A stretch of DNA of 64,000 nucleotides from Zingiber officinale (GCF_018446385.1 NC_055988.1:161274209-161338208); one strand, 5' to 3'. Positions 48,692-59,635 are shown, counted from the first letter of the stretch. The notes: generated from the sequence alone by a model not told the origin. Made by a program: numbers and translations.

Positions 48692-49455
48692 CGGGAGAGT
48701 GAGGCCACCCAAGATGCCAGCAAGACTAGACAGGAAAGGAAGTGCTACTCCAATGAAGAACGAGATGAAGCCATAAAATACTCGGAAGCCAGATCAAACC
48801 CAAATCGAGCAGGGTCGATTTGTTTGGCTTGTATAACCTGCTTCAAAGCTGTCAAAAACAGGCATGGAGTATATCTGAAAACTGCTGAGGCAGTTAAACA
48901 CAACCAAGAGGAATGTTGTTGCTAGAAGCCCTCTTGGGATATCATGGTTGTGATATATATAAAGGGCATTTAGTATTCCTCCTTGAGGCATCTGGAAAAC
49001 ATATAAAGGTGTAAGAGGCAAATCATAATTCAAAAAATCTTTTAACAAGATGCAATATTCATTATCGACTGGCATACTTACTAGGTTACCATAAGCCCAG
49101 AAGCCTCCAATGGCAATAGGGAATAAACACATTGCTATTAGAAGATAGGCGACCTTGGCTCCCCTCCACATTGGAACATGTGCAGGGTGTTTGAAAATTG
49201 ATGTCATTGTTGCCTGGAAACCAAGATATAACAATTTCTATAAGGCAGTAAAGAGGGTAAAGAATCTGTACCTTTCAATCCCACCACACTTTTACTAAAA
49301 AAACTAGAAGCAATGTGACTGAAGCAACAAGAGCTCCATCTGTTCAAATGATTACTTGAGATCAGGAACTAAATACCTGGATTTCTAAAGCAAGATTGTG
49401 TCCCCTGAATGCAAATGCTATTATTCCAAAAGCATTCAAGATCAAAAAAGCAGCG
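48692..49455 (-). pseudogene. Lysine/histidine transporter-like (LHT/AATL) fragment, three exons
   Basis: Amino-acid permease of the AAAP family. Exons: about 49455-49377 (FGIIAFAFRGHNLALEIQ), 49213-49082 (ATMTSIFKHPAHVPMWRGAK, then an AIGGFWAYGNL segment) and 48991-48692 (GGILNALYIYHNHD, FNCLSSFQIYSMPVFD, FLSSLAGILGG). The intron 48992-49081 is 90 bases without a stop, so a naive ORF reads through it. TGA at 48794-48796 replaces an Arg codon seen in relatives. The first five or so membrane segments and the C-terminus are missing. Closest to plant LHT8/AATL1-type sequences. Non-functional as it stands. Confidence 0.8.
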
Positions 49456-49573
49456 AAACAAAAGGAAGATGAGGGCAGTGGCTGATAGGAGATGGAAGGG
49501 GGTCTTTCTTGGCTAACAGATAGTACCAGGAAAATGAACTCTAGAGGGTGGGTGGAAATTAAATTACAAAAAC

Positions 49574-49707
49574 CTGGAGGCGGTGGAGAAGTCGAAGAGC
49601 TTGCCGCGGCTGGAGAAGATGATGAGGGAGAGTTCGATGTCGCAGAGAATAGAGAGCTCGTAGGCCTTCTTCAGCAGCCCGACCTTCCTCTTGGAGAAGG
49701 TCACCTG
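49574..49707 (-). pseudogene. MADS-box domain exon fragment
   Basis: Encodes [19 protein letters not shown], then [25 protein letters not shown], the C-terminal two thirds of a MADS DNA-binding domain, ending at a natural donor site (CAG/GT at 49574-49573). The first third of the domain, needed for DNA contact, is missing; upstream sequence on this strand is copia 3' DNA. MIKC-type by the position of the exon end. The codons are intact, without a stop. Confidence 0.8.
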
Positions 49708-49774
49708 TGAGAAGCTCTAAGAATTGTGCCTCCAATTCTCTTTGAAGCGACCCCACTTCGTTCTCACATAGGTG

Positions 49775-51507
49775 TGTTGGGATGTATACTATAAGCATAG
49801 TTTTTGTACGAACATCTGTTTTGAAATATTTTGAAATGAGAATCACTTTGGTCAAATGATTGTATTTTATATTTATATATATGTCAATGAAGTTATCCAT
49901 TTAATTTATATTGTAGATAACATAGTGTGTGGTGTCACATAGAAGATCATGTTATCGGTTCCTTATAAATTATAAATAGTAGCTCACAACCAAGATGGAT
50001 AGGGACAAACCATTGGAACGGTTGTAGTGTAATTTGGTATTAGTCTGTCTTGACTATAAAATTACACTAGTACACTATGTGTGTATTGAGCAGGACCATA
50101 TGAGGTTATTCGATTTATACTGACTACATAAAAGAATAGAACCTCTGTTATCATGGATGTGCACCCTCTTAATCCCTCTATAATAACAAGCACGTATAAT
50201 TAGTATTTATTTCTTTAACTTATCAATGGGTGAGATTTATTTGTTAAATCAATAGGCCCGATGAGTTGGGAGATAGTACTGTTTATATGGTGTGTTGTTG
50301 ATTATAAAAGGAATCTGTATCCTAATTATTTAGGCTGATGATGTCCCCTTGAGGAGCTCATAAAGATTATCATTTAAACCCTGTAGGTGGACTTAGTCCG
50401 ACATGATAATAAAGTTGAGTGGTACTACTTTTGGAATCAGATGTTAATTAATTAGGTTGTTAGTAACTCAATTAATTAATGGACATATGATATCTTAAAC
50501 ACAGCGAGATTAACGCACTCATGATAAGAAGAAGCCCATATTGTAATAGGGGATTGGTGCAGTAGTTCAATAATAACCCTTTAGTGGTATGAGTTATTAT
50601 TGATGGACTTGGATTGGGTGTTCGGGCCAAACACAGGAAGCCCAAGCCCATCAGGAGGCCTAAATCAATTCCTCCTCTAAGTCCCTGTTGTAGCCTCTAT
50701 ATAAAGCCTCGCATCCACCCATAGCTTAACTCGGTTTGGTTTAACTTAACTTGATTTGGTTTAACTTAACTTGGTTTGGTTTAACTTGGTTATAGAAAGA
50801 GAGATTTTTTTCTTAACAGAATTCTGTTAATTTTTCTTTTTTTGTAACCAATGACAAGCCTATAAAAAGGAGTAGGTGGTGGCCCATAAAACCTAATTTT
50901 CCTAATTCTCTTTTCCCTTGCTTGTGGTCGGCGGCACCTCTCTCTCCCTCTAGGGCCGACGCCCCTTTCCCCCTCCTCCTTGCTTAGGGTCGGCGCCCCT
51001 TTCCCCCTTCCTCTCCTAGCTAGGGCCGGTGCCCCTTCCTAGCAATCCATTTGTGGCCGATGGTAAGAATAATAGGAAGAAGAGGAAAGAAGAAGGAAAA
51101 AGATTAGAAGGTGCCCCATCCTAGAGCCTCCTTTTGTAGTCGGCAGTTTGGAAATCGAGAAGAGAAGGAGGGTGGTGTTGTCTTGGTAAATCGTCGCCCA
51201 CACGACGTCCAAGAAGAGGAGAAGAATACGACAGAAGATCAAGAGGTCTTTAGCTACGAAGGAAAGGTATGACTAGTTCTTTAATTCCATTGCGTAATTA
51301 GTCGAGTTTTCTTTGCATCGATTTTGAATACCAACACAAGAGGCCAGCGATCTTGTACTTCGATCAAGGTGTGCTTTGATCCGTCAAGAACTTACTTGAT
51401 TGATCAAACACATGTCTGATCGAACATGCGGGCTGCTAGGAATAGTTCTGTACTTGTATAATTTTTGTATAGGAAAATTTAAACAGAACGGAATTCCAGC
51501 GCCTTCA
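49775..51507 (+). mobile_element. Solo LTR, 1.73 kb, TSD AGGTG
   Basis: Begins TGTTGGGATG, ends GCGCCTTCA and is flanked by AGGTG at 49770-49774 and 51508-51512. A TATA box (cctataaaaagg) is near 50860. Three copies of a gggccgacgcccctt-type word follow at 50935-51035, and a tandem 'taacttaacttggtttggt' repeat lies at 50730-50790. It split the 3' part of the minus-strand copia element: 49708-49769 and 51513 onward join when it is removed. Confidence 0.7.
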
Positions 51508-51643
51508 AGGTGATCCCTCAAGAGTTGCCATCTACTCTTCTTGATCATTAAAAGCCCATCGGCTTACCCTACTCTAGTCACTGTTTCATTGGGATATTTT
51601 CCACAGTGTGTCTAGTCAGTGCAGATTAGTTGTCCCTTTGAAC

Positions 51644-52092
51644 TTAGTTCTTGGGATCTCTAGTCAACATAAGTTGGGTGTCCTCTACCCTGATCGCTGA
51701 CAACGACATCGAGCCCATTCCTCGTGAGGAGCTTGCAACTAACTCTTGATTTAACTCTTTGGTTAGTGAATCCGCTAGGTTATCCTTTAACTTCACATAG
51801 TCAATAGTGATAACTCCCGTTGAGAATAGTTGTCTAATGGTATTATGTCTACGACGTATATGTCTAGACTTACCATTATACAAATGACTATGTGCCCGAC
51901 CGATTGCTGATTGACTATCGTAATGTATGCAAATTGTCGGCACAGGTTTCAGCCATTTTGGAATATCTTCTAAGAATTGTCGTAGTCATTCAGCCTCTTT
52001 ACCACATTTGTCAAGAGCTACAAACTCAGATTCCATCGTGGATCTGGTTATTACGGTTTGCTTAGAGGATTTTTAGGAAATGACTGCATCTG
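51644..52092 (-). pseudogene. Copia RNase H C-terminal part
   Basis: Minus-strand frame 51943-51644 gives HYDSQSAIGRAHSH and KSRHIRRRHNTIRQL, then a KDNLADSLTKEL segment, the standard C-terminal RNase H of plant copia Pol. It is out of frame with the RT domain: the sequence between 52092 and 51943 has a frameshift and stops. Confidence 0.8.
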
Positions 52093-53157
52093 CTAGAGTG
52101 AAGACATATCCACTTGTAGACTTAGAGAGTCTTTTATATCAGATATCCAACTTGTATCACTGTATCCTTCGATCACAGCAGGATATCTTGTATAGTGCAG
52201 TCCATATTCATGAGTATACCTCAAGTACCTAATTAGTACTCTTGTTATCCCTTTCCAGTGCTCAACACCGGGATTGCTCATGTATCTACTCAGTTTGTTT
52301 ACTGCGTAGGCCAAGTCTGGTCGTGTACAACTCATTAAGTACATCAGACTTCCAATTACTCGAGAGTACTCTATCTGAGAGATACTTTCACCTCGATTTT
52401 TCGATAGATTTTGACTCGTATCTATCGACGTTCGTGCCAACGTAGTATCACTCTTGGTGAATTTTTCAAGAATTTTGTCCACGTAATGGGACTGACTAAG
52501 AACAAGTCTTTCTGTTGTTCTAAGAATTTTGATTCCTAGAATCACATCAGTTAGACCCATGTCTCTCATATTAAATCTTGAGCTCAACATACCTTTTGTG
52601 GATTGTATTATCTTATCATTACTTCTAATGATAAGTATGTCATCTACATAGAGGCACAAGATGACATAGTCACTCTCTGTGGCTTTCATGTAGACACATT
52701 TATCACATTCATTGATCTTGAATCCACATTCCTTCATGACATTATCAAATTTTTCATGCCACTGCTTTGGTGCTTGTTTCAAGCCATATAATGACTTCAC
52801 CAATCTACAAACCTTGTTTTCCTGTCCTAGTACAGAAAACCCCTCAGGTTGCTCCATGTAGATCTCCTCTTCTAAATCCCCATTTAGAAAGACAGTCTTT
52901 ACATCCATTTGATGTATTTCAAGATTCCATAGAGCGATGATAACCAAGAATACTCTAATGGAAGTTATTCTTGACACTGGAGAATGCGTGTCAAAGTAAT
53001 CGAGACCTTCTCGTTGTCGGTATCCTTTGATTACCAGTCTGGCCTTATACTTATCAATTGTGCCATCTGACTTCATTTTCTTCTTGAAAATCCACTTGCA
53101 ACCTAGTGGTTTACTTCCTAGAGGAAGATTCACAAGTTTCCAAGTGTAATTTTGCAA
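52093..53157 (-). pseudogene. Copia reverse transcriptase
   Basis: A 354-codon open frame. Seen: the [20 protein letters not shown] opening, [35 protein letters not shown] and the LYVDDILI catalytic box (YVDD intact), then the [17 protein letters not shown] region and the start of RNase H ([10 protein letters not shown]), where a frameshift ends it. The RT domain could still be folded, but it cannot be made as part of a full Pol. Confidence 0.85.
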
Positions 53158-53232
53158 GATAGATTCTATCTCAGATGCAATTGTCTCTTTCCAGTGAGGT
53201 CCATCAGAAGAGCCTACAACTTCTGTGTAACT

Positions 53233-54594
53233 TCAGGGCTCACTCTCCAACACAAAAGTGATAAAATCTGATCTATAGAATTTTTTTACCCGAACTCTTT
53301 TGGTCCGTCTAGGCTCAACCTCCATAGGTTCCTCCTCCTCATCATCTTCTTCTTGGCCTTGTGTTTCATTTACCTGTTTTGAGGAGTTAGCATCCTCTCG
53401 GGTCTTATATGGAAACGCATACTCGAAGAACGAGGCATTTCTCGATTTGATTATCGAGTTCTTGTGTATCTCCGATATGTGTGACTCATACACACAAAAT
53501 CTATACGCAGTGTTGTTTTGTCATATCCAATAAATATGCAATTAACAATCTTTGGTTCTATCTTAATCCTTTTCGGATCAGGCACCAACACTTTGACAAG
53601 ACACCCTCATATTCGTAAATATTTGTAGGACGGTTGTCTTCCATTCCACAACTCGTAAGGGCTCTTATCTATTTCTTCTGGGGCACCTTATTTAAAAGGC
53701 AATTCACTGTTAACACAGCTTCCCCCCACATGGACTCTGGCAATCCAGAACTCAATAGAAGAGCATTCATCATCTCCTTTAGAGTTCGATTCTTTCGCTC
53801 AGCAACTCCATTTTACTGAGGAGTATAAGGAGCTGTTGTTTCGTGTCTGATGTCATTTCAGCACACAACTCAGCAAATGATGATACATATTCACCGCCTC
53901 AGACACTTTGATCCACCTTAATTTTCCTATTAAGTTGGTTTTCAACATCAGTCTTATAGAGAGCAAATTTCTCTATAGCTTCATCCTTACTTTTGAGAAG
54001 ATACACATAATAGTATTTTGTGTTATCATCTATAAAATTGATGAAGTATTTATTACCACCACGTGTTGGCGTACCTTTTAGGTCGCACACATCAGTGTAG
54101 ATTAGGTCAAGTGGTTCGTTACTTCTTTCAATATGTTGAAAGAATGACCTTGTCATTTTCGCTTCAACGCAAATCTCACACTTGTGTTTTGGGTCAAGGT
54201 CGAATGTAGGTATGCTTTGCATATTAATTAATCTATGCAACACATCGTCGTTAACATTTCCTAGTCTACCAGGCCACAAACATGAAGACTCAAGCATATA
54301 AGTGGAAGAACTTTCAATTTTATTTATCTTAGGCCTAATCGACATTACATTGAGCTTAAACAACCCATCAGATACATAGTCTCTTCCTACAAACACTCCA
54401 TTTTTGGACAATACAACTCTGTTCGACTCAAAAATAATGAGAAAGTCATGCTTGCTTAGCAGTGATCCGGACAATAGATTCTTCCGAATCTCTGGAACAT
54501 ACATCACATTGTTCAGAGTAAGGTCCTTGCCAAAGGTCATCTTCAGCACCACCTTTCCTTGGCCCATGATGTCCGAGGTTGCTGAGTTCCCCAT
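53233..54594 (-). pseudogene. Copia GAG-pre-integrase and integrase, frameshifted
   Basis: 54594-53899 carries the retroviral-protease-to-integrase linker, the pre-integrase zinc region and the start of the integrase core (DLIYTDVCDLKGTPTRGG, FINFIDDNTKY). In the zinc region the two histidines expected in LWH.RLGHVN are replaced (LWPGRLGNVN), so the HHCC finger is broken. 53880-53500 continues the integrase with shifts and stops. 53493-53233 is the acidic linker before RT (EEDDEEEEPMEVEPRRTKR). Confidence 0.75.
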
Positions 54595-54681
54595 GAACAG
54601 TTTGTCTCCAGTGGCTTCTTCAAAGTTGTGGAGCAGCTCCTTGTTGCAGCATACATGTCTGGTGGCTCTAGTATCAATCCA

Positions 54682-55393
54682 CTATTGTTGCGGGTTTGAA
54701 CCGACCAGGTTCAGTTCTGAGACCACTGCGCATAGGTCGCCCATTTCTGGTCCCTCGCTCAGGTTGGCCTCTTGCTTCTTCTTTGGATTTCTGCACTCCG
54801 AAGATTTGTGACTCACCTTGTCACAGTTGAAGCACTTCCCAGAGAACTTCTTACTAATGCCTCCTCTGGGTCCCATCTTGGAGGACTTAGGGTTCTTGCG
54901 TTTCGAGCTTTGACCGTGCTCGACCATGTTGGCTTTCACAGTAGTCTAAGAGAATAGTTTTCTCTCTGAACTCTTGTTGTCTTCTTTGATGCGAAAATGA
55001 ACAATGAGTTCTTCCACATTCATCTCCTTCCGCTTGTGCTTCAGGTAGTTCTTAAAGTCTTTCCAGCCGGGAGGCAGCTTTTCAATGATAGCAGCCACCT
55101 GGAAGGTTTCACTCAGAACCATCCCTTTTGAGTGAATCTCGTTCAAGATCACCTGAAACTCCTGGACTTGGCTGATCACCGTCTTGGAGTCAACCATCTT
55201 GTAGTCCAGGAATCAGCCCACGATGAACTTCTTTGCCCCTGCATCCTCCGTCTTGTATTTCTTGTAGTTCAGGAATCAGTCCACTGAACTTCTCTGGCTT
55301 TTTTCCGTGGTTGATTGGCACAGTTCCAATCGGGGTGGAGGGGGTCTGCATGTGTTGAGTCTGTTGCACCTCAACATTTCGTTCCGTGACCAT
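54682..55393 (-). pseudogene. Copia gag, frameshifted, with one zinc knuckle
   Basis: Three pieces in different frames: 55393-55190 (start, MVTERNVEVQQTQHMQ), 55197-54946 ([24 protein letters not shown]2-type) and 54939-54682 with the knuckle CFNCDKVSHKSSEC. The central part of the Gag core normally after KFSG is deleted. Confidence 0.75.
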
Positions 55394-55589
55394 CTCGATA
55401 GAAGCGAATCTGTTTCAAGATTGTTGGAATACAAACAATCTGTTGCCGGAGATTTTTAAGGAACTTACTTGAATTTAAAATATTACACAAAATTTAAATT
55501 TAACTTACAGTTGAGCTGACCTGAGCGGATGATCTCAGGTTGCCAGTAGAGGCTGATTTTTATCCAAGTGTTAACTTCAGAGTGACTGA

Positions 55590-55910
55590 GTGAGCAGAGC
55601 GTCCGAGCAAAGAGGTCGGCCGGACGAGGCAGACAAGCCTAATAGGAGAGGCCGATCGGACGAGGCAGACAGGTCAAGAAAGAGAGGCCGATCGGATCGA
55701 GCAGACAAACCGGGTGGACAGAGAGGTCGGTCGGGTCGAGCAGACAGACCAGTCGAAGTAAACAGGTTGGGCTGTCAGAGAGGTCAGCCGAGTAGACAGG
55801 CGGCCGAGTCGAGCAGACAGGCCGGGCTGTCAAAGAGACTGGCCGATCGGGCGAAGATCTCGAGCGGGCAGAGAAGTCTATTGATCTGACAAAGAGACCA
55901 ATCGGGCGAG
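55590..55910. repeat. Minisatellite, units of about 35-45 bases
   Basis: Repeats of agagaggccgatcgg...gagcagacaggccggg with variation, seven or so units. Long ORFs on both strands here (Arg/Ser/Asp-rich) are repeat artefacts. Confidence 0.8.
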
Positions 55911-56321
55911 CTGACCGAGGCCTGTGAGTGTTTCCCAAGATAGAACGACCGATCGTGAATCTGAGCAAGCACTGGTGGTCACGGTGAGCTGAGTGGTACC
56001 TGAATGCTACCACGGGCATTATTAGCCGAGTAGTGAAACGACCACCGTTTCACTCATTATTACTCGACCGATTTTATTTCTGCATTAATCTCAAATTTAA
56101 TGCCTTGATCGGTTCGACATTCGTGTGCGCAGGTTGCGCTCGCACACGAGTCAACTTAGTTCAGTGAAATTTGGATTTGACTGAGTGGTACCTGAATGCT
56201 ACCACGGGCACTTCGCCGAGCAGGAGATGCACGACAGAGGAGGAAGATCAATGGCCAGAGTTAATGATCTTAATGGTCATTATTAGCCGAGCAGTGAAAC
56301 GACCACCGTTTCACTCATTAT

Positions 56322-57421
56322 TGTTGGTGCGGCTAGCACTAACGATTTAACCTAGGTTTTGATGAATGACAAATAGGTTAAGTTAGTTTTGTTGTTGTCT
56401 GACACTTTGATCAAGTGTGCAGGAAAAGTCCAGCTAGGTCGACGGGCTGACCGGATAGCTGGCGAGAAGTCCAAGCGGGTCGACGGGCTGACCAGACGCT
56501 TGGCGAGAAGTCCAGCTAGGTCGATGGGCTGACCGGATAGCTGGCGAGAAGTCCAAGCGGGTCGACGGGCTGACCGGACGCTTGGCAAGAAGTCCAGACG
56601 GGTCGACGGGCTGACCGGACGTCTGGCAGGTAAGTAAGGTAAGTCATTAGAGGGGAGTGACTGCGAGGACGCGTTCCCGGGAAGGGAACATTAGGCGTCG
56701 ATCCGGCTTAGATCCATTTCGGATATCTAAGTCGAGATCGTGACTAGATTCCGGTCTCGGAAAGACGGAATCTAAGTCATACTCTTGATGCTAATTTTTA
56801 TTACTTAGCGTATCTGTAAAAATGTGCTGCAGGGTTTATTTGCCTCGGACTAACACTGTTTTGCAGGTAGGGAACAGTGAGGGTCCGGGCGCCTGGAAGT
56901 CCGGTTACCTGGAAGGGATCCAGGCGCCCGGAGGCAAATTTTATCCCAGGACGACGGTGACACTTGGAGCAGGCTGGTTGGGAGTGGTACGTCACACTCC
57001 AGCGCCCGGAAGGGATCCCGGAGCAGCATATAAAAGAAGCCCCAGGCAGGAGCTTCAAAATATCAGTCTTCTGAGAACTCTGAGTCCAATCACTCTGCTG
57101 CTCTGCGCTCCAACAACGTTCACAAAGCTCCGACGACTCACTCCGGTTCTCTTTTTAATTCATTGTTTGTCGGTTAGCTTTGTTTTCTTTCTTTTCATTA
57201 GCAATATTTGTACGTAAATTGTAATTATCCGAATTGCTAGTGAATTGCCCAACGAAAGTACTCAAGGAGTACGGGCCTTCGAGTAGGAGTCGTCATAGGC
57301 TCCGAACGAAGTAAAAATCAACAGTGTTCATCTCTTTACTTCTTTACTTTTCCGCTGCGTCTTAACTCGAGATTTTCGAATCGATATTCACCCCCCCTCT
57401 ATCGAATCTAACGGTCTTACA
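56322..57421 (+). mobile_element. Solo LTR of a SIRE-like element, TSD ATTAT
   Basis: Starts TGTTGGTGCGGC, ends CGGTCTTACA and is flanked by ATTAT at 56317-56321 and 57422-57426. It shares with the 24611 LTR the general plan: hairpin array (56430-56626), palindromic GGCGCC block (56887-56931), 'ttttccgctgcgtc' and 'attcaccccccctct' near the end. No internal sequence remains, so LTR-LTR recombination removed the rest. Confidence 0.85.
56430..56626 (+). repeat. Five hairpins with alternating compensatory stems
   Basis: 56430-56462 and 56512-56544 have arms CCAGCTA/TAGCTGG; 56471-56503 and 56553-56585 have CCAAGCG/CGCTTGG; 56594-56626 has CCAGACG/CGTCTGG. All share a loop of the form ggtcgacgggctgaccgga. 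Units are joined by 'cgagaagt' or 'caagaagt'. Confidence 0.9.
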
Positions 57422-57648
57422 ATTATTACTCGACCAATTTTATTTCTGCATTAATCTCGAATTTAATGCCTTGATCGGTCCGACATTCGTGTGCGCAGGT
57501 CGCGCTCGCACACGAGTCAACTTGGTTCAGTGAAATCCCGACCCTGGATTTGCACCACCCCCCTCCCTGCGCACCCACGCGTGAGAGAGAGTCTCTCCCC
57601 ATGCATTTGTTCACATCCTCAATGTAAGTGAATTAATATAAACCAACA

Positions 57649-57991
57649 CAAATGCCTTGAAACTTTCAATATGGGACTAAAGCCCCATTCACAATGGAGC
57701 CTCTTTCCTCTTCCATTTTTTCTCCATTCACTTATTCAACAATATTCAAATTTAGTTTTGGGTTCATCAAGAAGGAGTTTATATGGTAAGCTTCTAGATT
57801 GTGGTGAGTCATATAAATATCATTAGAGTAACCACATCTAAGATAACTTCCCAAAAACAACTGACCCAAAGAACTTAATACTAAGTTTTGGTCTAACTAG
57901 CTCATGTTTGATTGGTGTAGTTTCGGCTATATCCACTAGGTCTAGTGCACCAGGTAGAACACATATAATACAACCTAGACATGCCTTCGAC
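57649..57991 (-). other. SIRE-like internal remnant
   Basis: Continuation of the minus-strand element whose gag lies at 59009-59586, interrupted by the MITE at 57992. No readable protein domain is seen here. Confidence 0.35.
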
Positions 57992-58607
57992 CAATGTTGT
58001 CAAAATCGAGAGTTTAAGTAAATCGTTAGAGCAGTCATAAAATCGGATCGTAAAATCGTAAGATTTACATCATACTTTAAATCAATTTTAAAAGAAACAT
58101 GATATATTCTTTTTAATTGATCATTAAATATTTTAATCCAAATTATAACATAAATCTACATATAGAACATTTTAATTCATATAATCATAAACTACTCATA
58201 TTAAACTTTTAAACAACGAAATGCTTACCATGAAAATACAACATAAACATAAATTCAAGTCTAAACTTAAATCTAAAGATAAATAAAACACAAGATAAAA
58301 AATTAATATAAATCATTCATAGACAACTGTAAATTTAAAATTGTCCCAAAACGATATCATTTTGTTCAAAATAGTTCCCTTTTATTTACGACACAAAATC
58401 GATAAAATTATCTCAAAAATCATGTTTTATTTTTTTACAAGTTTAAATATGATTTTATGATTTTGATCCGATTTTGCAATTTTATGATTTTGATCCGATT
58501 TTTTACAAGTTTAAAATAGGATTTTATCACGATTTCACTCAATTTTCATAAGTAAATTCGCGATTTTGTACGATTTTACGAGTTGACTCACGATTTTGAT
58601 AACATTG
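57992..58607. mobile_element. hAT-type MITE, 616 bases, 8-base TSD
   Basis: Termini CAATGTTGTCAAAATCG and its inverse with one mismatch are flanked by the 8-base duplication CCTTCGAC (57984-57991 and 58608-58615). Subterminal regions repeat cgtaaaatcg and gattttgatccgatttt words. No ORF is present. TSD length and absence of coding fit a non-autonomous hAT element. Confidence 0.9.
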
Positions 58608-58615
58608 CCTTCGAC

Positions 58616-59008
58616 AAAGTTTCCTTAGCGTGTTATCATTCCAATCCATTCTGATGCTATATTATTAAGGTTTGGTAAAACCTTTTTAACTAACCATTCT
58701 AATTTAAGTAAATCTAAACCTAAACATGAATATTTGATAAATCAAGTAATGCGAATAGTTTTTAGATTGGCTCCCCCTAAGTCATAACTTAGATATGGTC
58801 TATCTAAGAAATTGATCTAACTTTTAGGGATCCAATACTGATTTGGTTCAATTTGTCTAATTAAACATGATTTAGAGACACATTCTTGGACTGGTTTTCT
58901 TACGTTTTTACTAAGTAAAGAAAATTATGATTTAGTTGGTTTGTAACTGAGTTTGGATATGTTGTACATGGCTCGTTACGATCTAAGTACCATATTCAGA
59001 CACTTTGA
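58616..59008 (-). other. SIRE-like non-coding stretch after gag
   Basis: No domain is readable. It lies between the gag stop at 59009 and the MITE, in the place where pol would start. Confidence 0.35.
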
Positions 59009-59586
59009 TCATAATTTAAAATTTTCTAATGTCTTCTTGAGTCGCTCCACTTGACTTTTCAAGTTAGAATTTTCTTCTTCGAGTTTTTCAATTTTAGTTG
59101 AAGTTCCAACTTGAACTTGGTTAGTTGAGTGATTCAAGCTAACTTGCTCCTTAAGACGATTCATTTTCATTAGTAGTAAATTATTTTGTTCCTCAGACTT
59201 GGTTAACTTTTTAAACAAACATTTTATAACTTTAAGTATGCTTGACTTGGAAGAAAATATTACCATATCAGGACTTTCAGAAACATATACGGATCCATGA
59301 CTTCTTTCATACTCGTATTCTTCCTCAGACTTGGATTCTTTATTTCTTGCCATAAAAGCAAGGTAACTCGAGTTATTTTGTTCTTCCATGTTGGATTTCT
59401 TGAAAGATGATTTGTCCCAAGTCGCTTGGAGAGATTTCTTTCTTCTTATGGATTTTGGCTTCTCCCCCTTCTGATTTGGGCACTTGTGTTTGTAGTGATC
59501 CTTCTCGTTGCATCCATAGTAAGTCACTTTTTATTTGATTTGGTTTTGGTTGATTGGTGCTTTCTTCGTGCTTCTCTTGAACTTCT
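59009..59586 (-). pseudogene. SIRE-like gag C-terminal part, stop before a broken zinc knuckle
   Basis: Reading from the LTR junction at 59586: KKFKRSTKKAPINQNQIK, then TAA at 59533-59531, then in the same frame VTYYGCNEKDHYKHKC. The knuckle's first Cys is Tyr, so CX2CX4HX4C is broken. A Ser/Lys/Glu-rich stretch and a coiled coil (KIEKLEEENSNLKSQVERLK) lead to the stop at 59009. It is cut on its 5' side by the LTR at 59587. Confidence 0.75.
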
Positions 59587-59608
59587 TGTTGGATCGAGAA
59601 GCGCTAGA

Positions 59609-59635
59609 GGGGGGGGGGGGGGGGGGGGGGGGGGG
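59609..59635. repeat. Poly-G run of 27
   Basis: At the LTR terminus where related copies have seven; likely unstable in sequencing and replication. Confidence 0.9.

Larger units (their letters stand above)
45539..49707. mobile_element. CACTA-type element, left end, carrying host gene fragments (Pack-type)
   Basis: Starts CACTACAACAAAAACC, matching the plant En/Spm-CACTA terminal inverted repeat. It is followed over 300 bases by repeated gacatcggt/accggtgt/accgatgt words in both orientations, like the subterminal transposase-binding repeats of this superfamily. The interior holds fragments of three host genes on the minus strand. I cannot find the matching right end; the region stops at 49707, where copia 3' DNA begins, so the right side is truncated or the fragments came by another carrier such as a Helitron. 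Confidence 0.55.
51513..57648 (-). mobile_element. Decayed Ty1/copia retrotransposon
   Basis: Minus-strand order gag, GAG-pre-integrase/integrase, reverse transcriptase, RNase H, preceded by a 5' LTR (55422-57648, ends CCAACA and TGTTGG). The 3' LTR is absent, lost where the element meets the MADS fragment at 49708. Several frameshifts make it non-functional, although single domains remain readable. It is nested with solo LTRs at 49775-51507 and 56322-57421. Confidence 0.8.
55422..57648 (-). repeat. 5' LTR of the copia element, split by a solo LTR
   Basis: On the minus strand it starts TGTTGG at 57648 and ends CCAACA at 55422. Without the 56322-57421 insertion it is about 1.12 kb. It contains an internal duplication of about 200 bases around 'gagtggtacctgaatgctac' (55993 and 56191) and the minisatellite at 55590-55910. 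Confidence 0.65.

Noticed and set aside
48794..49234. Single 146-codon transporter ORF as an intact gene
   Set aside because: It reads through a 90-base intron, ends at a premature TGA and lacks both ends of the transporter. It is annotated as a pseudogene fragment.
55590..56019. ORFs of 99 and 126 codons rich in Arg/Asp or Ser/Pro
   Set aside because: Opposite-strand translations of a minisatellite within an LTR.
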